Assembly (NCBI GenBank): GCA_002104905.1
Contig: MCFE01000157.1
Location: 87,422-151,421 of the forward strand
DNA: 64,000 nucleotides
Reading direction: 5' to 3'
DNA from: Basidiobolus meristosporus CBS 931.73
Taxonomy: Eukaryota; Basidiobolomycota; Basidiobolomycetes; Basidiobolales; Basidiobolaceae
Every line of letters starts with the position of its first letter. The first letter of the stretch is position 1. Of the stretch, positions 33,600-50,240 are shown piece by piece. Made by a program: the position numbers and the translations under genes. The notes under the pieces were generated by a model that was not told where the DNA came from, did not search any database, and saw only the letters and a list, made by a program, of their open reading frames with translations.

Positions 33600-34192
33600 A
33601 CTTCAGCATCCCTCTTGTGTACCATCTCTGTTCATAACCAAACTTGCATTCAATGTCATCATCGTTGTCTGAAATAAACCATTACTGCCGTCGGTATCCG
33701 TAGCATCCACCAGGTTTGGTTAACACAACCAATCGTCCACAAGACCAACACAACCAATCGTCCACAAGGCCAACACTAAATTCATCCAAGGGAGGTGATA
33801 GATGGGTGATAGGTTGAACCAAATATTGGACTGGCTGATTGGATGGTTAGACGCACTACGTGTCAATTGTGAGCGTATGAGTGTGTATGGAAGTGTGTAT
33901 GGTTATGTACGATCATTCGATAGTCGTTCTTATCTATTTCCTTCTCCACACGTAATTAAATGCTGTGTTCAGCCAATCGCCCATTTTGGTAACAGTGTAC
34001 AGAGATTAACCTAAACCAATCCTTGCCTGACAATTTGGAGTAAATTGGTGGAGCCATCAGACATGTACTTTATATGACCACATTTACACTTGACGTGCTT
34101 CCGATTGGGCCATTGGGCTATTGGGCCATTCTGACCGACTTTTAAATAAACCTGTCATCTCCATGGCATGAAGCGATTCACGAATACCGACA
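33600..34192. other. Intergenic region with short repeats before carbonic anhydrase 2
   Basis: It holds a 25-base tandem duplication at about 33724-33773 (CACAACCAATCGTCCACAAG plus five bases, twice) and a triple CCAAT-type repeat (listed separately). No gene recognised. Confidence 0.6.
34104..34128 (-). promoter_or_regulatory. Triple inverted CCAAT boxes with 8-base period
   Basis: ATTGGGCC, ATTGGGCT and ATTGGGCC follow each other without a gap, giving three CCAAT cores on the minus strand exactly 8 bases apart, some 65-90 bases before the carbonic anhydrase 2 start. CCAAT is bound by the fungal Hap2/3/5 (CBC) complex. Steric limits make it unlikely that all three are bound at once. Confidence 0.5.
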
Positions 34193-35120
34193 ATGACCCA
34201 CGACAACTCCCTTCAAGGTACGTTGGTGGGAGCTTCTCCCCTGAGAACCATGGCTAACCTCTTCTCCAGACGACAGACTTGCCGGCATGCTCCAAAGAAA
34301 CAAGGAGTGGGCAGCCAAGGTTCAGAACGAGCAACCGGAGTTCTTCGCCAATTCTGCCAAGGGACAAAGCCCCAAGATTCTTTGGATCGGCTGTTCCGAC
34401 TCTAGAGTCCCCGCCGAGCATATCGTTCAATGTGGTACGTACTGTTAATGCTGTACCGAGTATCATGCCAGACACTTACGAGCCCCGCAGCACCCGGTGA
34501 TCTCTTTGTCCACCGAAATGTCGCCAACCTGTGTCTCCATACCGACATGAACTGTCTCTCTGTGCTTCAGTATGCTGTCGACGTGCTTAAAGTGGAGCAC
34601 ATCATTGTCTGTGGTGCGTAGCGCATTTGAAAAAATTGTCAGGAAAGCCTCGATGGTGGTTAACGCTCTATTCGACAGGTCACTATGGGTGTGGAGGTGT
34701 GAAGGCGGCCACTGCCAATCAGTTCAACGGTTTAATCGACTCCTGGTTATGCAACATCAAGGATGTCTACAGAGGTACGTATCTCACAAGCAGCCCACGC
34801 ATTCGCAGCGCCATTAATAAATTCCCCCAACAGCTAATCAAATGCACCTCGATGCGGTTAAGGATGCCAATGCCAGACAAGATCTCCTTGTGGAGCTTAA
34901 CGTAGGCAATACTGTTCACAACGTCTGCCATAGTCCCATAGTGCAAGCCGCTTGGGAACGCCAACAGCCACTCGCGGTGCATGCTTGGTGTTACGGATTG
35001 GAAGATGGCCTAATCCGTGAGCTTGGCCTGGTCATCTCCAAGAAGGACCAAGTTGAAGCCGTGTACAAGATGGAGGTTCTTGACAAAACCGCCAGCACCA
35101 AAGCTAGCGAGGCCAAGTGA
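34193..35120 (+). CDS. Beta-carbonic anhydrase 2
   Basis: A 231 aa enzyme from five exons in consistent phase: 34193-34217, 34270-34434, 34491-34613, 34679-34774 and 34834-35120. Motifs include [41 protein letters not shown] and [15 protein letters not shown]. Zinc ligands and the Asp-Arg dyad are intact. No signal peptide or transit peptide is evident, so a cytosolic location is likely. It shares the intron after VCG and the one after the IV.. block with its neighbour, showing tandem duplication, but lacks the intron in front of CSDSR. Confidence 0.92.
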
Positions 35121-35496
35121 TGCTTCCAACCAACATCAAGCACATTTGTAATTGTATTTCACATTATTCCACATTATTCCATGCACTCTTTCATCGCATT
35201 CCCACCATATCTAATCAGATGCTAATAAAAGTCGGCATTCACCATATCAACCCTCTTGAATCCCTCCTTCGTATCGTTATCAGATTTTTTGAGTAGTGAC
35301 ATTCTTATTACTAATCGTGGCATCCGCAATCGCTCGATTTTTTTCTTTTTTTTCGTCGCATCGTAGAGTGAATATGCATGTGGTACAGGGTGTCGGCGGT
35401 GTGTGATGATTAAAATAGCATTTCGAATCAAGGGTATCCCGCCAAAACCAGTATTCCCTCAACATCGTACTTATTTTTGAAGTTTTGATATTGGCT
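35121..35496. other. Intergenic spacer
   Basis: 3' region of carbonic anhydrase 2 and promoter of SUA5. Nothing else recognised. Confidence 0.5.
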
Positions 35497-36660
35497 ATGG
35501 AAAGCGAACACCCAGCCAAGATGGAGACCAAGTGGGTCCAAGTAAATCCTGAAGCATACACTTTCGCCGCCGACTTGGAGAAGCCCCAGTATGTGGACCC
35601 TCCCAAAGAGGACCCTTTGATAGAAGCGGCCAAGCTTTTGGCTGACAAGGAGGTGGTCGCAGTGCCAACCGAGACGGTCTACGGTCTGGCCGGAAATGCA
35701 TTCTGCGAAACTAGCGTACGAAAGATATTCGAAGTGAAGAACCGCCCAGCAGACAACCCCCTGATCGTTCACGTCTCCTCGTTGGAGATGTTGAGGTCTT
35801 TACTTCCCGAAGGGAAGATCCCTGAAGTATATACCGAGGTCATCCGAAAGTTCTGGCCAGGTCCGCTAACCATCCTCCTCCCTTGCTCGGAATTGATCCC
35901 TTCAGTAGTCACTTGCAACCAGCCCACCGTTGCTATTCGCTTTCCTTCCCACCCGGTGGCTCGTGCCTTGATCGACTTGTGCGGCTTCCCACTTGCTGCA
36001 CCCTCGGCTAATTCCTCAGGAAAGCCCTCACCGACCTTGGCCAAACACGTATACAAAGATCTGAATGGGAAGATCCCATTCATCATAGACGGCGGTCAAT
36101 GTGACGTGGGACTGGAATCCACCGTGTTGGATGCTCTTAGAAATCCACCAGTCATTCTACGACCAGGCGGGGTCACTTATGAGGAGCTGGTGAAAATCCC
36201 TGGATATTCTGATCTGAAGGTATACAAAAAGGATTTCGTCGACAAAGCACTGGAAATGGTACCCACCACACCTGGTATGAAGTACCGCCACTACTCCCCC
36301 GAGGCGGAGGTGGTTCTGTTCGAGAGCGAGACGGATGCCATGGAGCATAACACCAAGTTGGCCGCCATGCAGGAAGAGATCAAGGCGTTGGAGAAACTTG
36401 GAAAAAGCAAATTTGGCATTCTAAGAACCACCCCTATCGGCGCTCAACCCACACATTACGGTGACATGGAGTATGTGGAGTTGCCCATGGGTGACGCTCG
36501 CCAGCCAGACCTGGTTGCCAAGGAATTGTTCAAAGCTTTTAGATATTTGGATGAGATGAATGTGGATTCCATCCTTGTGGAGGGAATCGCCGAGTCCGAC
36601 GAAGGCCTCGCCGTGATGAATCGCTTGAGAAAAGCCGCCTCACGGATCATCAAATGCTAG
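35497..36660 (+). CDS. SUA5: Threonylcarbamoyl-AMP synthase (Sua5/YrdC)
   Basis: A 387 aa single-exon protein. The N-terminal YrdC-type domain (about residues 45-250) has VPTETVYGLAGNA, VKNRPADNPLIVH and APSANSSGKPSPT, the nucleotide and threonine binding motifs, and LESTVLD. A linker with TPGMKYRHYSPEAEVVLF leads into the C-terminal Sua5 domain, ending NRLRKAASRI, which is typical of the family. Sua5 makes the L-threonylcarbamoyl-adenylate used for t6A37 on ANN-decoding tRNAs. The ATG at 35497 was chosen; the frame opens 12 bases earlier without an ATG. Confidence 0.95.
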   Translation: MESEHPAKMETKWVQVNPEAYTFAADLEKPQYVDPPKEDPLIEAAKLLADKEVVAVPTETVYGLAGNAFCETSVRKIFEVKNRPADNPLIVHVSSLEMLRSLLPEGKIPEVYTEVIRKFWPGPLTILLPCSELIPSVVTCNQPTVAIRFPSHPVARALIDLCGFPLAAPSANSSGKPSPTLAKHVYKDLNGKIPFIIDGGQCDVGLESTVLDALRNPPVILRPGGVTYEELVKIPGYSDLKVYKKDFVDKALEMVPTTPGMKYRHYSPEAEVVLFESETDAMEHNTKLAAMQEEIKALEKLGKSKFGILRTTPIGAQPTHYGDMEYVELPMGDARQPDLVAKELFKAFRYLDEMNVDSILVEGIAESDEGLAVMNRLRKAASRIIKC

Positions 36661-36880
36661 AGTCTCTCATTTAATCCCCTTCATGTCCCCCCCACAACCT
36701 ATTAATGTACCATAAGCTTCATCATGTAAGAACTCTCGTTGATTTTGGACTCCTGGTGGTGATGGCTCCTTTACTACTCATAATCTTCTTTCGTGTCACT
36801 GATAAAAATACACTTGATCACAACAATACTGCGTCTCCGATGGTTTATTGATATTATATGCGAAGGTGGCTGAGGGTTGT

Positions 36881-37486
36881 TCATTTCTTGGGGAACTTCT
36901 CTCCCTGAAGAGTAACCACCAATCTTCTGGAGCCGCCGTGGTCGCGGTGTTCACAGAGCCAGATCCTAGGTGAAATAAACTGTTGTGAATACTAGCCAAG
37001 GAAGCAGGCTTAATCTTTTAATTACCCTTGCCATGTACCGAGGGCTAGACGGCCATTGCAGATGGGAATGTTCAGCGACACGCCAAATAGGGAGCTCTTT
37101 ACGTGACCGGGCTGGGAAACGGAGTTAGTCGCTATTCGAGAAGGTGTACTTCAAGTTCAATGTACCATATCATCGGCGCCCTCCATAGTGTGTATGTAAG
37201 GCGCATTTTCTGGCGCCAAGCGGTTCAGCATCATCTCCATATCAACTCTCACATCTGGATCACAGTTCTCGTTGATGGTGAGCGAGGCGCTACTATGTTG
37301 CACTTGAAAATCAACCGGTCAGGAAAGCGCACTTCATAAACCACCCCTGAAGAACTTACGGAAGAAATTCGCCATGCCGACTTTGTACTCTTTCAGCTGT
37401 GGAACTTGGGCCAGGATTTCATCTGTGACCAGGTGGCAGCCTCGTCTCTTCGCGGAAAATCGTACATTCGCTTGTGCCCAAGACAT
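36881..37486 (-). CDS. YjbQ/UPF0047 family protein, four short exons
   Basis: Assembled by hand from exons 37360-37486, 37166-37302, 37026-37111 and 36881-36965 (minus strand, GT-AG introns, phases 1, 0 and 2), giving 144 aa, the normal family length. Diagnostic blocks are [55 protein letters not shown] and [21 protein letters not shown], conserved from bacterial YjbQ. Some bacterial members have weak thiamine-phosphate synthase activity; the main role in eukaryotes is unknown. None of the exons is long enough to stand out as an open frame, so it is easily missed. It is divergent from MED17. Confidence 0.93.
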
Positions 37487-37768
37487 ATCTTTTCGGCTTC
37501 TTCGTTGACTAGGTTTGGTTTGGCTGGTTATGTTATGGTCAAGAACTCGAAGGCTCAGTAACGGACAACAACCTGCTATTGGAGTGCAAATGATGACATA
37601 TTTGCGTTCATCCGATCGAAAATGATGATGATGAGACTTGCTGATCAGGAATTTTTCGCCTCCTACACAGCTCTCGTTTAATCATGTTGATGGGTCTCGA
37701 CCAATCACGTGGAGAGGATGCTATGTAAGTATATTCACCTTTCCAAGTCCTTTGTAGTTTAGGGCAAA
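37487..37768. promoter_or_regulatory. Bidirectional promoter region, YjbQ-like gene / MED17
   Basis: 282 bases between two divergent starts. No clear TATA box was seen on either strand. Confidence 0.5.
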
Positions 37769-40344
37769 ATGGGAGAGAACGAAGTGGAGGAATCGGCCGC
37801 CAAGCGCCTAAAGCTTTCAGTCGAAAGACTCGAAGATCCGGTGCCTCTAGATATCACTGAGCGTGGCGAACACATCCCGCAACCGTTAGTCCCCTTTACC
37901 TTCCTAGCCTATCGAAAGCTTTCCTAACACATTCACCCGCATTCCATTTCATACTTTTGGTACTTTTTCTCTCCGAACTCCAGGGAAAATTCTTTGCAAG
38001 AACGTCTGACTCAACAGATCCATAGAGTTTGGGAGGAGCGTAGGGATTTTGCTCAGCTAGACGAGGAGGACTTGGTGAATGGTAAGAACGAAGAGGATTC
38101 ACCCAAAGAGGAGTCCACCGAGCTGAACGAGCAGAGAGGTGATAAAAATGTTGCGCCTGGACAAAATTTCTGGGAGATGCGTAACGCGCTTCACAGCCGT
38201 TTATGGTTGGTTTTAGCTAGAATTGGTCTGTGGTTTGAGCAGGAATAGACCTTTTTATTTTCTAGGCATGCACAGTCAGAAATTGCTGTCGCACTCGACG
38301 TAGTTCACGTGCTTCTCTCTGCGACACGACCAGCCGCTTCCTTGACTCCTAATCCCCTTCCATTACAACCAAACACCTTATCCTACACTTACATTAATAA
38401 GCCCCGTCCTACGGTTAGAACCCAGCTAGAAAATGCGAAACTGCATATGGGTGCCAAGCAGAAGGTTTGTACCCCGGGAACAGCCAGTACACGCAGCCCC
38501 TACTGACCTCGCTTCTCCGCCGGAAACAGCAACTGAAAAACGCCAGCTCAATTCTGCTTCGAGGGGCGACCACTTTGGAAAACGTCTTGAAGGAGGAGCA
38601 CAAATTCTGGGACGAAGCGTTGTCGTTACGTCAACGAAACTGGATCATCCAAACTCAAGGCAACAGTAAAATGGGAACCGCGGGGAAAACGTTTTACATC
38701 AAATATGGGTTTGACGACGGTACGATGACCTAACGTCTCGTCTTGCTCTTCACTGGGATTAATGTTCTGTTTGAAGCTGGATCACAATTTCATGAGCCGG
38801 GCGTTGCAGAGATTGTTCGCGACTTTTCCACCGGAGATATCACGAATACGCGCACCAAGATTGCCCTCCCTCACAAGGTGAAGCGGGACCTTCGAGTTCG
38901 GTTTGTCAATAAAGCGGTCAACGGCTCTCATGAGGGGGATGGTGATGACATATGGAGTATTACTCCTACGCGTACGTAGACAGATATGCACGTATTTTGC
39001 GCTGAATGAATGCGTACTAACCGAACCAACAGTGACCCCCGACACAGAGGACGCATTGAGTGACATCTACAATGAGCTGACCTTAGCCCAGTCCACCATA
39101 TTTGATTCTGAATTGTACCAGCAGGTTAGAGGTTTCATTCTAAACGCGGATTCCCGACCAGTCGGAGTGTTCATCGTTTCAACACACAGATCAGTAAGGA
39201 GGCGCGTACGATATTGACGGGCGTGCGCATGATGGAAAACGAGATATCGGTGTCCGTTAGCGATTCCCACAGCCTTATCTTTAATTGGAGTCCATTGGAG
39301 GTGAGCCCTGCTTGGGAGATTCTCCACCTGCAGTACTGACACTACCGTTAGAAGCAAGCACCCCCAGAAGAGGCCAAGAGGCAGGAAGAGGTCTGTAGCC
39401 GCGAAAGGACCCTGTCACAAATCCTGAAGCTGATCATGCAGCTCCAACTGCGAAAGAAGCACCGAAACAACCTTGCCAGCAAAGGATCGGCCTTCTCGAG
39501 AAGATCCCTGTCTGCCACGGAGGACAGGTGCACCCAATCACCGTCGAATCTCACCCTTGACTTGTGCTAACGTCTTTACTTAGGAGCACTTCCGCACCAC
39601 CGCAGGAGCACATCCTTACTGAGATCCTGAAGATCCTGCGATACTATTGCTTCTGTGAAGAGATACGTCGGATAGTGGACTCTTCGGTCAAGATGATTTC
39701 CAAACTAGGCATCACCACCAAAGTGCACTTTAGCGCATTGACCGACGGCTTCAACCAAAAGGGACGGTTCAGCTTTGTTGACTCACTGGTGTTGACAGTT
39801 CGGGATGAGTATGACGTCATCGATCGGTTGTGTACAAATCCTGTGTATTCATGTTTGCATGTGTTCTAGGCATGTGTTCCACTTCACTCTAAGAGCCCCT
39901 ACCTCCATCCAAGCGCACCTACAAAGGGGGAACTTCAGCCTTGGAAGCCTGGGTGAGTTCAAATCACTCCTTAACCGTGAGTTGACAGGGGTTTGCCTGC
40001 AAATCATCTGCCAGATGGGAGGCACGTTTGGGTTCATTGAGCGAAACAATTGGGAGCTGGACCTCATGGAAACCAAAGCCAGCTGCAACTACATCGACGA
40101 GGCAGGAGGACTCCATCCCATGTAAGCGACCAATCCTCTCCTGGACTGCCACTTGCCTCGCTAACCCATCTTCCTTAGGATCGTATCGATAACTCGCAAA
40201 CAGAGCGGCGGAGAGGAGCAGCTTCAGTGCAACTTCAATTTCACCGATCTTCGACTGGCCAGCTTCCATCTGAGCTCGAGTGAGGCTAGCATTTCCTTTG
40301 AATCCCGACTACGTACACTGTTTAATCAGAACCGTGTCTCATAA
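37769..40344 (+). CDS. MED17: Mediator complex subunit 17 (Srb4), about 11 exons
   Basis: Joined from about 11 exons by short GT-AG introns. The N-terminus MGENEVEESAAKRLKLSVE leads to QQIHRVWEERRDFAQLDEEDL, the W.ER..F..L.E..L signature of MED17. Then come VLLSATRP, LRGATTLENVLKEEHKFWDEALSLRQRNW and the YIKYGFDD..GS segment, all family features, and finally a C-terminal region with SITRKQSG.EEQLQCNFNF. MED17 is a scaffold of the Mediator head module and essential for RNA polymerase II transcription, acting in the nucleus. Exon edges near 38720-38770 and 38970-39030 are the least certain. Confidence 0.85.
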
Positions 40345-40707
40345 ATAAACAATAGATAGTGATGCTCGATTTTTTGCTGAAGCAGTCCAACCATTGGATC
40401 GGCTTGTTCAGCCAAATTGGGAAGGCCCAAGGACTTGCCTATGTGCTTTCATGTGATGAATTCTTCCGAGAAGATCTTGTCAATGGTGCGATGATGATGG
40501 GAAACACTCCGAAGATTTTCCATGTTGCTTGAGCCTCCATCGCGATCATGACCGTCAAATCGGGTCTTGCAATCTCTTTATAGATTCTAGCCTGGAAATA
40601 TTGATGTCAGCACCACTTATGGAAGCCGCCTATTTGCTCCGTTTTTCCAATATTTAATCCCCCAGAGTACCATTCTGAGTTGCAGTATTGTTCGGTGTTT
40701 CTTCAAT
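40345..40707. other. Intergenic spacer
   Basis: 3' region of MED17 and promoter of the lipase gene. Nothing else recognised. Confidence 0.5.
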
Positions 40708-42404
40708 ATGGATTCAATACCAGTACTTGGGCGCATGAAGCCTTGCGATTACTTCCGCATAGTCTTGACCTTTCTTTTCTTTATTTCCGAGTCAGTTCTT
40801 CGCTTGTTCTTCCGCATTTATTCCCTGGTGTCTTATTCGGAGAAAAGGTTCGCGTGAGAACGGGTTCGTCCCTATTCTCTTAACACCAACTCACCTCGTT
40901 CACTTGGCCCACCTAGTTACGATGACTTTCAGTACAATAAGAAGGCCGATCTGAAAATGCTCGAGAGTTTTGCTTCCATTGCTTCCTACTGGTATACGAC
41001 ACGCACCTCGATCTATGGTGCTTTCGAAAACGCTAACTCAGACTCACTAGGGGTTACCCATACGAAGAGCACATCGTGAAGACGCAGGATGGTTATCTTT
41101 TAGGAACTCACAGGCTTGATGCCCCCAGAGGCCACCCAGCACACGACAAGCAAAACAAGCCTGTTGTTTTGCTGTGGCATGGGTTTATGATGAACTCTGA
41201 GGGCTGGATCTGTAACCCGAAGAGAGAGCGAAATCTTGGTTTCATGCTTGCCGAGGCAGGGTAAGAGAGCCTGGCCACCCGGACCGGCGAACAGCTATTC
41301 ACCCGCTCTTCTGTTAGGTACGATGTCTGGTTCGGAAACACACGCGGCAACAAGTATTCCTACAAGCATCTGTACTTGAAACCCAACCAGAACAAATTTT
41401 GGGATTTCTCCATCGACGAGTATGCTCTCTATGACCTTCCCAACACAGTCGACGTGAGTACTTTAGAGTCCAGCGTATCCACCCGAACCACCTTCTCACC
41501 ACGAAGCCCAAGTTTATTTTGGAAACCACAGGCGCTTCATCATTGGTTTATATCGGGTTTTCGCAGGGAACGGCTCAAGCATTTGCTTCGTTGTCGATTC
41601 ACCCGGAATTGAATAGAAAGATCTCATTGTTCGTTGCCCTGGCGCCAGCCATCACTCCAGGAGGTAACCACACACTAGCACCTATGCACTTCTTCATGGC
41701 CACTGATCATGTATGCCGTGTTGCAGGACTGTACAGCTCGGTTGTCGACACCTTCCTTAAAGCCACGCCAAACATCGCGTACCTTCTGTTAGGAAAGAAA
41801 CGCGCGCTGTCATCAGCAGTGTTTTGGAACGACATCCTTCCAAGACCCATCTTCGTCAAGACGATCGACGCTTCGGTGAAGTTCTTGTTCGGCTGGCAAT
41901 GCAAGAACATAGACCGGGAGGTGAAGGAGATCGTGTACGGCCATCTGTACTCCTATGCGAGTGTGAAAGGAGTTGTGGTAAGTGGAGAGTGAGGCCCAAC
42001 AGAAATCTCGCCGCTCACTAACTCGACCTCTGTGTAGCATTGGTTCCAAATCATCAACTCTGGATCATTCACCCTTTTCGATGAATACTCCACTATTCTC
42101 CCATCCGCGATGCCTCGAAGTGGACACGTGTGCCATCCATTTGCAACCAACCAAATCACCACACCAATCGCGATGTTCTACGGGGGAAGTGACTCGCTAT
42201 GCAACATAGACACGCTCAAGTCACAACTGCCGGAGCTTCAGGAATGCCATGAAGTCAAGCACTTTGAGCACCTGGGTAAGCATCTTTCTCTTCCAGAAAC
42301 GACTCGCAAACTAACCAAGCAATGTAGATTTTCTATGGGCAAGAGATGCCAAAGAACTGGTTTATTCCAAAGTCCTTCGGATTCTAGAGCAACATGCCAG
42401 TTAG
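40708..42404 (+). CDS. Membrane-anchored acid-lipase/steryl ester hydrolase-type enzyme (Tgl1/Yeh-like), about 8 exons
   Basis: Exon 1 encodes one hydrophobic helix (IVLTFLFFISESVLRLFF) as in Tgl1/Yeh1 anchors. The next exons encode the alpha/beta-hydrolase: YEEHIVKTQDGYLLGTHRL, VVLLWHGFMMNSEGW, DVWFGNTRGNKYS and YIGFSQGTAQ (nucleophile Ser in G-x-S-x-G). The last two carry FYGGSDSLC (likely acid Asp) and HFEHLDFLWARDA (His). This is the order of the lysosomal acid lipase/steryl ester hydrolase family, which hydrolyses steryl esters and triacylglycerols at lipid droplets or the plasma membrane. Introns follow EKR, SYW, AEAG, TVD, PGG, GVV and EHL. One intron ends in AAG rather than CAG/TAG. 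Confidence 0.88.
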
Positions 42405-42943
42405 CTTCATACCCAATCAGCCCTTACTAATATATATGCTACTTGATCTCTTTACTTTTACTACCTAATCGAGTTGGAAGCTTTGTGTTACTTCAATGTG
42501 AATTCTTATAAACGTGGGATTGCTCAAGCCCGCAGATCCGCAGCTGCCGCAAGCGGGGGAGGGGCGATCGACTCAATAAATGCTGAAGCGTCTCAAGATG
42601 ACTTGATTTGGATAGATGGGTGAGGCTGGGTAGGGGAGAATATAACTGGATGTGAAGATGTGCGGGTTATAGCAACTGGTGGATATTTTGGTGTCCACTG
42701 TAACTCTGACTAACTGAAATCGAAGTACAAATTGAACGCCTTTGTTGTATCCTATTCCGCAATAGAGGGACGGATTTGGTTTTTTTTGGCATGTATATTC
42801 CATTGGTGACATAATACATGATTATCCACATATCTTAATGTTACACTTTCCTGACAAAAAATGCGACCCCCGCCCATTTCCCATTGAGATAAAACTCACC
42901 TTCCCCCCACCGCTCTTACGTCTGCTAACTACTCCAGTATCCA
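42405..42943. other. Intergenic spacer
   Basis: No gene recognised. The ABC transporter promoter lies at the right end. Confidence 0.5.
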
Positions 42944-48132
<5,189 letters not shown>

Positions 48133-48318
48133 CGACCTTGCGTAGACGCCAATGTACAAGCCCTAACTTGCCAACGCTTTTCAAACCCCAACAATAATCA
48201 CTTCCCGTGTTACTTGATCTAGAGCATGTACCTGATTACCCACCTATATAAATGTTTATTGATGAATGTCGGTGTTGCTCACTTGGATGAATGTCTGTGG
48301 ATTGTGGTTGAGAGGTGA

Positions 48319-48669
48319 TCAAACGATAGTGAAGTAGTGGCTGTAGCGATCAACCCCCTTGTCGGTGATGATTCGAACCGAGTACTTATCCCCGGGGATC
48401 AGGTTCTCGGGAACAAACCAGCTGTGGGACTCTTCATTGGCATCGACCTCGGTGGCTATCTCGTAGGATAGGGCCAGGTTAACCTTCGGTCCAATACGAA
48501 GCTCGATGGTGACCAACTCGGCAAGGTCGATAGCGTCGATGTTCCACTTCACGATCGCATTTTCTCCTCGCTGCCACCTGGTTATCTCTACTGGTTCGGT
48601 GATCATGATCTCGGCTGTGGCGCACCCGATGGCAAGTCCCAAAATACTGTAGTAGTTGGTGAAAATCAT
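48319..48669 (-). CDS. Small secreted Ser/Thr-rich-GPI/Kre9-like protein
   Basis: 116 aa with a hydrophobic N-terminus (YYSILGLAIGCATAEIM) consistent with a signal peptide. The rest is a single beta-sandwich-like domain with ITEPVEITRWQRGENAIVKW near the start and ....SWFVPENLIPGDKYSVRI near the end, the pattern of the fungal Ser-Thr-rich GPI-anchored family (PF10342, Kre9/KNH-related). There is no Ser/Thr-rich tail or GPI site, so it is probably secreted. A TATAAAGG word on the minus strand near 48700 would serve as TATA box. No introns. Confidence 0.75.
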   Translation of the reverse strand: MIFTNYYSILGLAIGCATAEIMITEPVEITRWQRGENAIVKWNIDAIDLAELVTIELRIGPKVNLALSYEIATEVDANEESHSWFVPENLIPGDKYSVRIITDKGVDRYSHYFTIV

Positions 48670-48924
48670 TTGGAAGGGAGTCGCCGTTCTAGCCTACCCT
48701 TTATATCACTCTCATAGTCAGACAACTGGTGAATGTGTGCATGCGTGCATGTACTTGGCATGCTATGAGGAATCCCCAGGTTGCTACCACGTTGCATAGG
48801 CTACAGAATGAGAGTGGGTGGCATCCATCCTGACCACTAGATCTATCGCACATTGCATTGCATACCATATTTTTCTACGTGTGGAATGGGGCTAGTATGG
48901 CATTTTTATTCGAAGAGAGTATTG

Positions 48925-50240
48925 CTAGCAACAGCTCTTGGTCACGACTGGCTCACAGGATTCAAACTTTACATCTATGTGCTTCGAATCCTTCTCAACC
49001 TTGAAATACTTGGCCAACCAAGTCTTTGTCAGCATCTCGGCAGAATTCCCGCTAACCGGGGTTGGCTGATTCACCGGCAGACGAGTGCACCCATCGAGGT
49101 TGTAGTGATCTGGTTGACCTGGGATTGTGCCCAGGTAGGTCGCCACATGGCCGTCGTTCTTTCGAACCGTCTCAAGAGTGGAGAGTTTAAATAATCGATA
49201 GGTGATCGAGTAGAATTGGATATCTCCAACCAAGGAAATCAGGGAGGGATCCTTCACATCAATTGGGGACTTCGAGAGCATGCGTACGTCGAGAAATCCT
49301 ACTTCATTGCAGATTCGCTTGAATTCCTGGAGGGGAACTTAGCAAGTGGATTCACGATGGTCTTCGGAGGGTGCGGCTTACCTTGATTTCAAGTGCTCCA
49401 CCTAGGCACTCACCAACCAGTACTGGATGTTGACGAACGCTCTCGGGAACCGGTCTATCCGCGTAAACATCTGAAAAATAGAATTCCCCTGCAACCCTGT
49501 TAGTCCTTATGGTGAGGGCTTTGTCTGGCGTTAGTAATAATCAATACCTCCTTCCTTCAGAGCCTTATACACTCCTGCTATGACCAACTCCTTGTTTGGT
49601 GACAGATTAACCACGCAGTTCGATATGCACAGGTCTATGCTATTGTTCTCAATACCAGCGACTGCGGAAGGTTTTAGAAAAGGAGGCGTAAATAATCAAC
49701 GATGCGTTTACCTTCTAAAAACTCGATGAACCCTTTAATGAATCGTAAATTGGGGCTGTATCCAAGCTTTGAGGCGTATTCACCAATATTGCGGCGTGCA
49801 ACTTCTAGTTGTTCATCAGTCATATCAATTCCTAGTGATGTATTAGTGGAAGGCAGTCATCGGGCTCAAGTAGCCTTACTAACCTGTTACAGACCCAGTG
49901 GGACCCACCAGCTGCGAAGCCACATAACAGTCACGTCCTGAACCAGAGCCAAGATCTAATACATCGAGACCGTCGATTCCCAAGGGCAAAGGGGTTCCAC
50001 ATCCGTAATATTTTGCTTTCACCTCTTCCGGAACCAATTTCAAGATATCCAATATGTGTTTGGGTGGTGAATGGCATGTGGTGCAGGCTAGATTTACGAA
50101 TCGATAAGGATGCGAGCCGAGTAATGAACAGGAAACAACTACTGACCGTCAGTTTTCAGATCGTCAGAGGAGCTTAGCACCCTCCCATAGTACTCTTCAA
50201 CAGCATTGTAGATTTCAGTAGGATTGGTTAATTGGTCCAT
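48925..50240 (-). CDS. AS3MT: Arsenite methyltransferase (AS3MT type), 6 exons
   Basis: Six minus-strand exons from the ATG at 50240 to the stop at 48925-48927. The protein starts MDQLTNPTEIYNAVEEYYG, then ACTTCHSPPKHI and KYYGCG. The SAM site is DLGSGSGRDCYVASQLVG, followed by GIDMT, ISNCVVNLSPNKE, FYFSDVYADRPVPE and GECLGGAL. The four cysteines that bind and reduce arsenic in human AS3MT (C32, C61, C156, C206) are all at equivalent places (C33 here for the first). It ends VTKSCC, resembling the Cys-rich tail of animal enzymes. Arsenite methyltransferase makes methyl- and dimethyl-arsenicals with SAM and thiols. The ABCC pump nearby may export the products (inference). Confidence 0.92.
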
